Source of the DNA: a bacterium
Lineage (GTDB): Bacteria; JACRDZ01; JAJRWM01
Assembly (NCBI GenBank): GCA_024276815.1
Contig: JAJRWM010000047.1
Span: 1 to 19,290, forward strand
Length of the DNA stretch: 19,290 nucleotides
Direction: 5' to 3'
Part shown: positions 8,435-14,935 of the stretch, piece after piece
Layout: every line of letters begins with the position of its first letter
Numbering within the stretch: the first letter of the stretch is position 1
Program-made: the position numbers and the translations under genes
Notes under the pieces: model-generated
What the model saw: the letters and a program-made list of their open reading frames with translations, nothing else
Databases searched by the model: none
Told to the model about the DNA's origin: nothing

Positions 8435-8866
8435 TTAAATGTTCAGCCCCTCCAGGCCTTCAAGAAAATTTTCATTGCTCTCGTCATATTCCTCGAAGAT
8501 CGTCTTGTCCCAGATCTCAAGCCGGTTGCCCAGCCCCAGGATGACCGCTTCTTTTTCGATGCCGGCCTTTTTCAACAGGACGGCCGGGATGTTGATCCGG
8601 CCCTGCTCGTTAATCACGCAGGCCGTAGCCGCTCCCAAAAGGCGTCGGCTCAGGTATTGCCCATTTTTATTTGAGAGCGGAACCTTCTGAAGTTTTTCCT
8701 TGACCTCGCTCCATTGTTCAGGTATATAAACAAACAGACATTTTTCCGTACCACGGGTTACGGTTAACTGATTTATCCCTTGTGCCGATAATAAATCACG
8801 AAACCGTGACGGAATACTGAGACGTCCTTTACTGTCAACGTTGTATTCATACATACCTGTGAACAT
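8435..8866 (-). CDS. mraZ: MraZ, AbrB-fold regulator of the dcw operon
   Basis: This is a 143-aa DNA-binding protein, exactly the usual family length. It has two SpoVT-AbrB-like halves: YEYNVDSKGRLSIPSRFR near the N-terminus and NEQGRINIPAVLL in the second half. MraZ forms rings and binds tandem repeats upstream of its own gene to control the dcw operon. A start further upstream (8911) is possible on paper, but the ATG at 8866 gives the canonical MFTGMYEY start and has AAGGAG seven bases before it. It is the first gene of the cluster, and its promoter region carries a fitting repeat array. Confidence 0.96.
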   Translation of the reverse strand: MFTGMYEYNVDSKGRLSIPSRFRDLLSAQGINQLTVTRGTEKCLFVYIPEQWSEVKEKLQKVPLSNKNGQYLSRRLLGAATACVINEQGRINIPAVLLKKAGIEKEAVILGLGNRLEIWDKTIFEEYDESNENFLEGLEGLNI

Positions 8867-8905
8867 TACGGCTCCTTCAAGGCCACTTTCCCCCGGGCGG
8901 CCGCT

Positions 8906-8941
8906 GTACACTTTGTTGCACTAATGTACACGATGGTACAC
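8906..8941 (-). promoter_or_regulatory. Probable MraZ operator: four repeats at 10-bp spacing
   Basis: On the minus strand the motif GTGTAC occurs three times and a variant GTGCAA once, beginning exactly every 10 bp. Plus-strand copies are gtacac at 8906, ttgcac at 8916, gtacac at 8926 and gtacac at 8936. Known MraZ sites are short tandem direct repeats with a GTG-like or GGG core about one helical turn apart in front of mraZ. The array overlaps the -10 region, consistent with autorepression. The assignment is inferred from layout and position. Confidence 0.75.
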
Positions 8942-8962
8942 TTCATACCCTCGGCATGTCAA
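8933..8962 (-). promoter_or_regulatory. mraZ/dcw promoter (sigma-70 type)
   Basis: TTGACA (8962-8957) is followed after 18 bp by TACCAT (8938-8933), a 4-of-6 match to TATAAT. The -10 box lies inside the MraZ repeat array. The predicted transcript starts near 8926, giving a leader of about 60 nt before mraZ. The -35 is exact; the -10 is weak. Confidence 0.6.
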
Positions 8963-9261
8963 GCACTTTTTTTAAGTATTTTTATTTTTTTTATTCCGGA
9001 CAAAAACCAGAGAAAGCTGGTTGTTAGCAGAGATTACTTAAAGTAATTTCTCACCATCAATTATGTATTACGCTGTAAACCTTGGGATGAACCAGATCTC
9101 GCCAACTTGGGAGTAGGGCGATTCAGAGGTCAGGGTGTGTTTCAATTAATGTCTGATGGCATTGCCGAAGAAAGGGAGGAAGGGGATTTTATTTATGCCA
9201 AGCGGGCAACACCGTATTTGATGCGCCAAGGACAAAATTCCTCAAACCGCAAGCTTGAAAA
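8963..9261. other. Intergenic region between rnpB and the mraZ promoter
   Basis: No convincing gene is seen. The part next to mraZ is A/T-rich (8965-8995). A perfect 7+1+7 palindrome, ATTACTT-A-AAGTAAT, sits at 9033-9047 and could be an operator, but it is too tight for a hairpin. A stop-free stretch on the plus strand (9046-9277) lacks a ribosome site and recognisable similarity. The rnpB 3' end is followed on the minus strand by TTTTT (9262-9258). Confidence 0.5.
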
Positions 9262-9633
9262 AGGAGTGGTCCTGTAAGCCGAGTTCTGTACTCTCGTCAC
9301 AAAGTGACAAAAGCAGTAGTCATCAATCTGGGATGAATATTACTATCCACCTCATGCGGCCTACCCGTAAGCCTGAAAACGGGCCGCTTTCACACGCTTA
9401 CCTATTTGGCCTTGCACCGGATGGGGTTTACCTGGACCGGCCCTGTCACCAGGACCGCGGTGAGCTCTTACCTCGCCATTTCACCCTTACCGATATAAAC
9501 CGGCGGTATATTTTCTGTGGCACTTTCCGTAGGATCGCTCCCCCTGGACGTTATCCAGCATCCTGCCCTGTGGTGCTCGGACTTTCCTCGGCTACCCGAA
9601 AAGGGTAACCGCGACTACCCGGACCACTCCTCT
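9262..9633 (-). ncRNA. rnpB: RNase P RNA, bacterial type A
   Basis: This is the catalytic RNA of RNase P, which trims tRNA 5' leaders. The ends pair to form P1: ggaccactcc at 9621-9630 with ggagtggtcc at 9263-9272. Universal blocks are present on the minus strand: GAGGAAAGTCCGAGC (9589-9575, 5' strand of P4), its partner ACAGAACTCGGCTTAC (9289-9274), and the P15/L15 region that base-pairs with the tRNA CCA end (GGTAAACCCCATCCGG, GCAAGGCCAAATAGG, 9435-9401). The length of about 370 nt is normal. The exact ends are inferred from P1. Confidence 0.96.
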
Positions 9634-9640
9634 TGGTGTT

Positions 9641-9646
9641 ATTATA
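9641..9646 (-). promoter_or_regulatory. rnpB promoter -10 box
   Basis: On the minus strand an exact TATAAT lies about 8 bp before the P1 5' strand of rnpB, the right distance for transcription to start at the RNA 5' end. No good -35 is seen 16-18 bp upstream; the best is a T-rich stretch. Confidence 0.7.
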
Positions 9647-9826
9647 ACATTTATTCATAGGAGAAAAGACCGTAAAAGGTTTGGAGTTCCCCCGGAAATT
9701 TTGTGGGGCAAACCTCTTGTCTTAAAAGGTTTCTTCCCCACGCCCCTTTCCTGGCACGTCGTGGATGTCGTTCAAGCGCTGAAAACTTTAACTTGGAGAA
9801 ACCTGATAGTAAGAACATTACACGCT

Positions 9827-9881
9827 CTAAAACTTCAGTTGGCCGGCGGCGAAAAGATTACATCTGGTTGCACTTTGCTCT
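9827..9881 (-). repeat. Dispersed intergenic repeat, copy 1
   Basis: On the minus strand this copy begins AGAGCAAAGTGCAACC, continues AGATGTAATCTTTT, then CGCCGCCGGCC, and ends AACTGAAGTTTTAG. It matches copy 2 (18910-18960, opposite strand) at about 42 of 47 aligned bases with small gaps, and the first 29 bases match copy 3 (19057-19085). All copies are outside genes. The nature is unknown; a small non-autonomous mobile element or a structured intergenic repeat are options. Confidence 0.7.
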
Positions 9882-9954
9882 GGTTATCACCTTTAAGACA
9901 TAGCCGAATACTTTTATGAGGAGGCGTTAAAAGTCGCGAAGCGCGTTACAACAT

Positions 9955-10899
9955 TCACCAGCCGGCTTTGAATATTCTGACCCGGTTGGCGAGCATTTCC
10001 ACCACGAAAAGCTTGCGGCTTTCCACGTCAAAATAAATTCCCATCGGAGTGGTGAACTTAAGAGCCTTGCCCTGCTTGTTGCCGATAATCCCCAGAAACT
10101 CGCCGCTATTGGAAAACACCTGGATATTACCAAATTTGACGTAGGAGCCGGCCACATAAATCCGATTATTGTCGTCAGCCGTTATCCCTTTCGGCCGGTA
10201 AAAAGTCCCCGGCGTTACTCCCCAGCCGCCGATTTGCCTGATAAACTCACCCTTCAGGTTAAAAACCTGGACCCTGGAATTGATCACGTCAACAATACAG
10301 AGATTGCGCTCGCTGTCCATGGTGATCGAATAGGGATAACGGAACTCGCCCTTACGCCGGCCCTTGAAGCCCCAGGAGAAATTAAATTTACCGTCTGTCG
10401 AGTAGACCAGGATCCGATGATTATCGTTATCAACGATGTAGCAGTTATTGGTATCCCCGTCAATTACCAGATCGGTCGGATCGGAAGGAACCAGTGGTTT
10501 TTCCCAGGCCAGCTTGAACGAACTCCGGAATTTCCCGTTTCCGTCATAGATATTTATCCGGTGGTTCCCTGAATCGGCGACAAAAACGTTCCCCCGACGG
10601 TCAACGGTCAAACCCACCGGGTACCACAACCGCCCCTCTTCCCGGCCTTTCTTGCCGAATTGAGTTATATAGTCGAAACTGGAGCTAAAGACTATCACCC
10701 GGTTATTGACGCCGTCGAGCAAATAGATTCTCCCGTTGGGACCGACTTCGACATCGCTGGGCTGGTTTAAAGGCAAGCCTTTGGATATCCTGATAGAGGC
10801 TATTTCCGTGGTTGGGATGACGTTGATAGCAGCCGATACCAACGCTGAGCAGAGCAAAAGACTGATAATTACCAGATGAAAACGTAAAGCTTTGTGCAA
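9955..10899 (-). CDS. Secreted NHL-repeat six-bladed beta-propeller protein
   Basis: This 314-aa protein has a signal peptide (hydrophobic about 8-22, cleavage near VSA-A) and no lipobox. The rest consists of six NHL repeats. Each opens with Pro-x-(D/G)-(I/L/V) plus a conserved Asp or Gly turn (PSDVEVG, PVGLTVD, PTDLVID, PYSITMD, PKGITAD, PMGIYFD) and closes with an (N/H/S)RxxVF-like strand, for one six-bladed propeller. The start is TTG with AGGAGG five bases before it, 26 nt after the cytochrome stop, so the two are co-transcribed. NHL propellers are usually protein or ligand binding scaffolds. An envelope role beside the cytochrome is inferred; no catalytic residues are visible. Confidence 0.88.
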   Translation of the reverse strand: MHKALRFHLVIISLLLCSALVSAAINVIPTTEIASIRISKGLPLNQPSDVEVGPNGRIYLLDGVNNRVIVFSSSFDYITQFGKKGREEGRLWYPVGLTVDRRGNVFVADSGNHRINIYDGNGKFRSSFKLAWEKPLVPSDPTDLVIDGDTNNCYIVDNDNHRILVYSTDGKFNFSWGFKGRRKGEFRYPYSITMDSERNLCIVDVINSRVQVFNLKGEFIRQIGGWGVTPGTFYRPKGITADDNNRIYVAGSYVKFGNIQVFSNSGEFLGIIGNKQGKALKFTTPMGIYFDVESRKLFVVEMLANRVRIFKAGW

Positions 10900-10925
10900 T
10901 TTTTACCTCCTGTAAGATGGCGCGG

Positions 10926-12563
10926 CTATTTTAACCCTTCCGTTCCCGCCTGGCCGGAATGGCAGGCGATACAAATAAATTTTAACCGCAGACGGTTTTC
11001 CTCGTCCGCTCCGTAGGAATCAGCCTTGTCCTGGAGCGCGCCGCGTTCGTGGGGATTGTGGCAGGTCACGCAAGTAACGTTGCCGGCTTCGTCCAGAGGC
11101 AGGGAAATGCTGTTCTCAATTTCATAAATAGCGAGATTTTTACGGATATTGTCCGGCGGCGTTGTCACGTGAAAGAAGCTGGCGGGATGCGGGGAATCCT
11201 GGTGGCAACGCGTGCAGAGATAAGTCATTTTCGTGGTATATAAAGTTTTCTGCTGCCAACTGGTCGCCTCATCAGTCAGGGTGGGATCGGAGGTATGGCA
11301 GTAGAGGCAGGTTTTCATAACCAGTTCACCTTCATCGTTTATCTGATCATGGGCATCAAAACGAGGATTTTTGGGATGACATTTGTAACACATTTCCGAA
11401 CGGTTAGCATAAGGCCCTCCGCGCAGGAACTTGGGATTCAACGTGCGGGCGTCTTCAGTGATATCTTTGGTTTGACAGCGGTGGTCATGGCAGGTAATAC
11501 AGCTTATTTTCCCGTTTTGCAAGGGGAACATTTTTTCATTGACCTTGATCTTGTCCGGCCGGATATTAACCGGATGGATGTCAGCCGTTAAATCCGCCGT
11601 TGCATGACACCACTTGCAGACTTTAACGAAATTACCATCAAATCTGTAAGTTATCTGAGGGGTCGTCCTCGGATCGATATTATGACAACTCAAACAGTAA
11701 CTGCCGCTGTCGTGAGGGTTTATCTTGCGGGACTTTTCGGCGAAAACGACAAAACCTTTGCGTAAAAAGTGCGGTTCCTTGCTTTCGCCGTGAGGAGCGT
11801 GGCAGGTAATGCAAGTCGTTTTACCTTCGTCCAGAGGCAACGTCAGGCTGGGGATCAATTCCCGCAGTTTTTCATCGGCAAAAGGATTTACTTGCTGATA
11901 ATGTCGCGGATCGGTTTTCTCATGACAGAAAAGACAAAGTTTGAGAAAATCAGACCGAACAGCCGATTTCTCCTCAGTGATAAGCGTCGGGTCGGTTAAA
12001 TGACAATACTGACAGTTTTTATCACTCTGGTTATGGGGGTTTTTCTCCGCCAAGGCTTCCCCGTGACAGGCTTTACACATATCGAGACGGACCTTGAACC
12101 GGCTTGACTGCCCTGGCTGACCGGGCAAACCCCGCAACAACAGGTTAGCCGCTCCTTCCTGATGCACGTCATGGCAGGTGATACAAACAATTTTACCCTT
12201 CGCCCGCCCCCGGGAACCTAGCGGGAAAACCGCGGGAATCAACATTTCCGGGGCAACGACGGCCGGGCTAAACATTACCGGATGCAAGTTGAAGTCGCTG
12301 TGGCACTGGTTACAAAGCTGCGCCGAGTTATCGACTCCCTGGATCAACAGCGCGTCCTCCGGCCTGGTCGCGGAACCAGGCTCTTCCGGGTGGCAGGTAT
12401 CGCAGCCCAGTTGCAAATGGGTGTTGGGCCGATCAAGCCGCGCCGCCGCCCCTTGTCCCGAAGCGGGCTTGTTTTCGGCCAACACAGCTACGACAACGAT
12501 CAGACAGATCAGCAGAAAAAAAACAGTTAACAATAATTTGTTTTTCGCCATATTATTATTCAC
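10926..12563 (-). CDS. 15-haem c-type cytochrome, doubled-CXXCH family (cytochrome 1)
   Basis: This 545-aa protein is exported by a Sec signal peptide (hydrophobic 10-28, cleavage near VLA-EN at 29/30). It has fifteen CXXCH haem-binding motifs, from C54 to C531. The motifs follow an ordered scheme: A (CxxCH before a D/P-rich stretch), B (CxxCH then HP), C (TCxTCH, mostly then xPH, the doubled-CXXCH signature) and D (CxxCH before NPH). They group as ABCD-ABC-ABCD-ABCD. The extra HP and PH histidines are candidate distal axial ligands. No other enzymatic domain or membrane barrel is visible. A GTG start at 12563 is chosen because AAGG lies five bases upstream; an ATG at 12551 is the alternative. 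It is first in an operon with the NHL gene and divergent from the TPR/cytochrome 2 operon. Confidence 0.95.
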   Translation of the reverse strand: MNNNMAKNKLLLTVFFLLICLIVVVAVLAENKPASGQGAAARLDRPNTHLQLGCDTCHPEEPGSATRPEDALLIQGVDNSAQLCNQCHSDFNLHPVMFSPAVVAPEMLIPAVFPLGSRGRAKGKIVCITCHDVHQEGAANLLLRGLPGQPGQSSRFKVRLDMCKACHGEALAEKNPHNQSDKNCQYCHLTDPTLITEEKSAVRSDFLKLCLFCHEKTDPRHYQQVNPFADEKLRELIPSLTLPLDEGKTTCITCHAPHGESKEPHFLRKGFVVFAEKSRKINPHDSGSYCLSCHNIDPRTTPQITYRFDGNFVKVCKWCHATADLTADIHPVNIRPDKIKVNEKMFPLQNGKISCITCHDHRCQTKDITEDARTLNPKFLRGGPYANRSEMCYKCHPKNPRFDAHDQINDEGELVMKTCLYCHTSDPTLTDEATSWQQKTLYTTKMTYLCTRCHQDSPHPASFFHVTTPPDNIRKNLAIYEIENSISLPLDEAGNVTCVTCHNPHERGALQDKADSYGADEENRLRLKFICIACHSGQAGTEGLK

Positions 12564-12626
12564 GTGAACCTTGATTCCGCCAACAAAGCAGCAATTTTAT
12601 CAGCGCCGCGTAATCATTACCTTGTA

Positions 12627-12655
12627 TTTATAATTCCTATAGCGACTTTTGTCAA
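12627..12655 (-). promoter_or_regulatory. Promoter for cytochrome 1 / NHL operon
   Basis: On the minus strand TTGACA (12655-12650) is separated by exactly 17 bp from TATAAA (12632-12627). This is close to a perfect sigma-70 promoter and would give a leader of about 57 nt before the GTG of cytochrome 1. Confidence 0.8.
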
Positions 12656-12765
12656 GATTTATTATGCGCGCGCGGAGGCTGCCGTCGCCCCGGAACAGCC
12701 CCCGGCGAACTGACGCGGTCGGGTTTATTTATTAACGATTAATGGAGTTTTTTAATTTTTTATCC

Positions 12766-12793
12766 TTGCAAAGGGTATACAGATTCTTATAGA
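12766..12793 (+). promoter_or_regulatory. Promoter for TPR / cytochrome 2 operon
   Basis: TTGCAA (12766-12771), a 16-bp spacer and TATAGA (12788-12793) form a moderate sigma-70 promoter, about 50 nt before the TPR start. It lies about 110 bp from the divergent cytochrome 1 promoter, so a shared regulator could act on both. No operator palindrome was recognised between them. Confidence 0.5.
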
Positions 12794-12848
12794 ATGTAAT
12801 AAGATACGGGGGAAGGCAAAAATAATTCCAAGGAGACCAAAGCTACTT

Positions 12849-14681
12849 GTGCGAATAAGCAGGGTCGTTTCTCGTCTTAAACAGATATTTTATTTAGCTT
12901 TCTTCCTGCTCCTGATCTTATCTTCCATCACTTTATCTTTGCCCGGCAAGGCGTTAGCTGGCAACGTCTCGGTCGCCGCCAGGGGGAAATACGCCCAGGC
13001 CATCAAAGCTCTTGAGGACAAAGACCAGGCCAAGGCCCGGGAACTGTTGCGTCAGGCGATCAAGGACTCTCCTGAATACGCTCAAGCCCACCTGAAACTG
13101 GGACAGCTCTACAGTGAACGCATTACGATGTTTGACAAAGCGCCGATTGAGTTGATGACCGTAATTGAGCTTAGCGACAACCCGGCGAGCAATCTGGCCC
13201 TGGTCGCCAGGTATAATTTAGGCATCATCTTCCTGAAGATCGGCGACTATGACAAGGCGCAGACGGCTTTTCAGAAAATAATCGAGTTGGACAGCGATTT
13301 CGACAAAATTCCGGAAATTTACAATTACCTGGGAGTTACCTACTACCACAAGGATATGTACAAGGAGTCTATCAAGCAGTTCAAACGGTCGATCCAGCTC
13401 AATCCTTCTGAAGACAAGGTGGTAAAGTTCAATCTCAAAAGCGTATACAAGAGAATGGAGCATTACAACCTGGGGATGACCTACTTTTTTATGAAGGATT
13501 ATAACGCGGCGATTGAGGAAATGTTGATAGCGGTCGAGGTTGACAGCAATTACTTTGAAGCCTTGTTTCACCTGGGCGATATTTATCTGGCCAAGGGTAT
13601 GCCGGGAGAGGCTTTGCGTTTCTACCAGCGGGCGGTCAGGGTGAATCCCAACCACCGCGACATTCCCCAGGTTTACAATGGCCTGGGCGTCACCCTTTAT
13701 AAAAAGGGCCAAACCATGAAAGCCATTGGCTTGTTGCGGAAAGCGCTGACGTTGCGTCCCAAATACGGACAGGCCAGAAAGAACCTGCGCAATATCTTTA
13801 ACAGCATCGACCAGAAAAAACTGTTGACCGCTGACCCGGGAAAAGACAAGGAAAAATATATTGAGGAGGCGACCAGCCTGGCCAAGGATTATGTGCTGGT
13901 CGGTCTTTATGAGCGCGGAATTACCTTGCTGGAACAAATTATACAGCTCGACTATGAAGCGGAAGGCGTTTTTGATCATCTGATTGACGCTTTAACCCAA
14001 ATGGGCGATGATTATCTGGCCAAGGAGAACTATAAACACGCCGTCAACACCTACAAGAGGATTATCGAACTTAAAGGAGAAACTCCGGAGCTTAACTACA
14101 AACTGGGGATTTGTTATTACAAACAGGGCAAATACTGGTTCAACGACGCCATCGAGGCCTTCGGCAAGGCGCTGGAAGTAAAGGACGCCCGCTATTATCT
14201 TGGCTTAACCTATCTTGAGCGCCGGGAGTATGTCGAGGCGGCCTTTCAAATCGAGGAGGTGTTAAAGAGAAACGAGGAGAACAGCAAAGCCCATTTTTTA
14301 CTGGCTAAAATATACCGGGCGCAGGGGCGTAACGGTTATGCCCTGGATGAAGTGAAGAGGGCCATTGAGCTGGAGCCTGACAACGTGGAATACCAGACCT
14401 TCATGAGCACGATTTCCGGCTCGTCGACCGACGAGTTTTCCGGCGCGGACGGCTTTCGTGACATCAGCGGAGCCGAGCAAACACCAAGATTGGTGAATCT
14501 TTTGGACTCGCCTGATGTTCTAAACAATAAAGGAGTCAGCTACGCCAAGAACAACATGCTGGAACGGGCCGCAGCAAATTTTGAGGAAGGTCTGCGGAAA
14601 GAACCGGGTTCGGTGGAACTTCGCAATAATCACGCGTTGCTGCTTTTAATGCAGGGCGACCTGGAAGAAGTTGAAAAGTAA
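12849..14681 (+). CDS. Secreted TPR-repeat protein (ends at an in-frame stop)
   Basis: This 610-aa protein has a signal peptide (hydrophobic about 13-31, cleavage near ALA-GN at 37/38). The remainder is roughly a dozen tetratricopeptide repeats, recognisable by W/Y/L-G-Y-A-P spaced helices such as NYLGVTYYHKDMYKESIKQF, NLGMTYFFMKDYNAAIEE and LGICYYKQGKYWFNDAIEAF. TPR solenoids are scaffolds for protein complexes. Here a periplasmic role in assembling or holding the neighbouring cytochromes is inferred from context. GTG is the start; AAGGAG lies 13 bases upstream, rather far. The TAA at 14679-14681 falls inside a TPR helix and similar sequence continues in frame after it, so this product is probably truncated (see the tail feature). 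Confidence 0.88.
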   Translation: MRISRVVSRLKQIFYLAFFLLLILSSITLSLPGKALAGNVSVAARGKYAQAIKALEDKDQAKARELLRQAIKDSPEYAQAHLKLGQLYSERITMFDKAPIELMTVIELSDNPASNLALVARYNLGIIFLKIGDYDKAQTAFQKIIELDSDFDKIPEIYNYLGVTYYHKDMYKESIKQFKRSIQLNPSEDKVVKFNLKSVYKRMEHYNLGMTYFFMKDYNAAIEEMLIAVEVDSNYFEALFHLGDIYLAKGMPGEALRFYQRAVRVNPNHRDIPQVYNGLGVTLYKKGQTMKAIGLLRKALTLRPKYGQARKNLRNIFNSIDQKKLLTADPGKDKEKYIEEATSLAKDYVLVGLYERGITLLEQIIQLDYEAEGVFDHLIDALTQMGDDYLAKENYKHAVNTYKRIIELKGETPELNYKLGICYYKQGKYWFNDAIEAFGKALEVKDARYYLGLTYLERREYVEAAFQIEEVLKRNEENSKAHFLLAKIYRAQGRNGYALDEVKRAIELEPDNVEYQTFMSTISGSSTDEFSGADGFRDISGAEQTPRLVNLLDSPDVLNNKGVSYAKNNMLERAAANFEEGLRKEPGSVELRNNHALLLLMQGDLEEVEK

Positions 14682-14935
14682 CTGCTTACCGCGGCGCTGT
14701 TGAATCCGGTTGAACCGCGGGTTTTTGTAAACCTGGCGATTCTTTACCATAAGAAGAAGATGTTTTCCCTGGCCAAGGAAAACCTGGCCAAGGCCAAGAA
14801 GATAGAAAAGAACCTGAGTAGTATCTATGATATCCTGGGAGAACCGGACGCAGATATTTCAAGTATCTCGCCGATCTGGATAGTTATCAGGAAGTAGGTC
14901 TTTATGAGACGTTTAGTTATGAAACCACCTTTTAA
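14682..14935 (+). pseudogene. Displaced C-terminal tail of the TPR gene (stop plus likely frameshift)
   Basis: The codons after the TAA continue in frame as TPR-like sequence: LLTAALLNP, VFVNLAILYHKKKMF, SLAKENLAKAKKI. In this frame the text then turns unlike a TPR end (GEPDADISSISPIWIVIRK, stop at 14897). If one base is restored near 14846-14850, the other frame gives a more natural ending, AEYFKYLADLDSYQEVGLYE and so on, stopping at 14935. The gene therefore seems to carry one nonsense and one frameshift change at its 3' end, or two sequence errors. The extended tail would overlap the start of cytochrome 2. Confidence 0.6.

Larger units (their letters stand above)
9634..9954. other. Intergenic region between rnpB and the NHL gene
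   Basis: This stretch holds the rnpB promoter at its left end, one copy of a dispersed intergenic repeat (9827-9881), and a small hairpin (CGCG-CTT-CGCG on the minus strand, 9945-9935) followed by ACTTTT just after the NHL stop. That hairpin could be a weak terminator for the cytochrome/NHL operon. I see no gene in it. Confidence 0.5.

Noticed and set aside
8881-8890. An AAAGTGG on the minus strand near the mraZ ribosome site, resembling a further MraZ box
   Set aside because: It is out of phase with the 10-bp array and isolated, so it is likely coincidence.
9107-9277. A 56-codon plus-strand ORF starting TTG between the mraZ promoter and rnpB, within a 76-codon stop-free stretch
   Set aside because: There is no ribosome site near the TTG, no recognisable family, and its end runs into the rnpB P1 stem on the other strand. 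It is probably chance.
9255-9608. A 117-codon plus-strand ORF
   Set aside because: It lies antisense across the whole of rnpB, whose conserved RNA blocks explain the sequence.
9827-9833. GTTTTAGAGC on the minus strand resembling the start of a type II CRISPR repeat
   Set aside because: It is a single occurrence within the dispersed repeat, with no regularly spaced copies, spacers or cas genes.
12664-12674. Alternating GC run between the divergent promoters, possible Z-DNA
   Set aside because: It is only about ten bases long in a generally GC-rich patch, with no further support.
13218-13979. A long minus-strand ORF (253 codons) opposite the TPR gene
   Set aside because: It is an antisense shadow of a codon-biased TPR gene; the plus strand has clear TPR repeats and a signal peptide.
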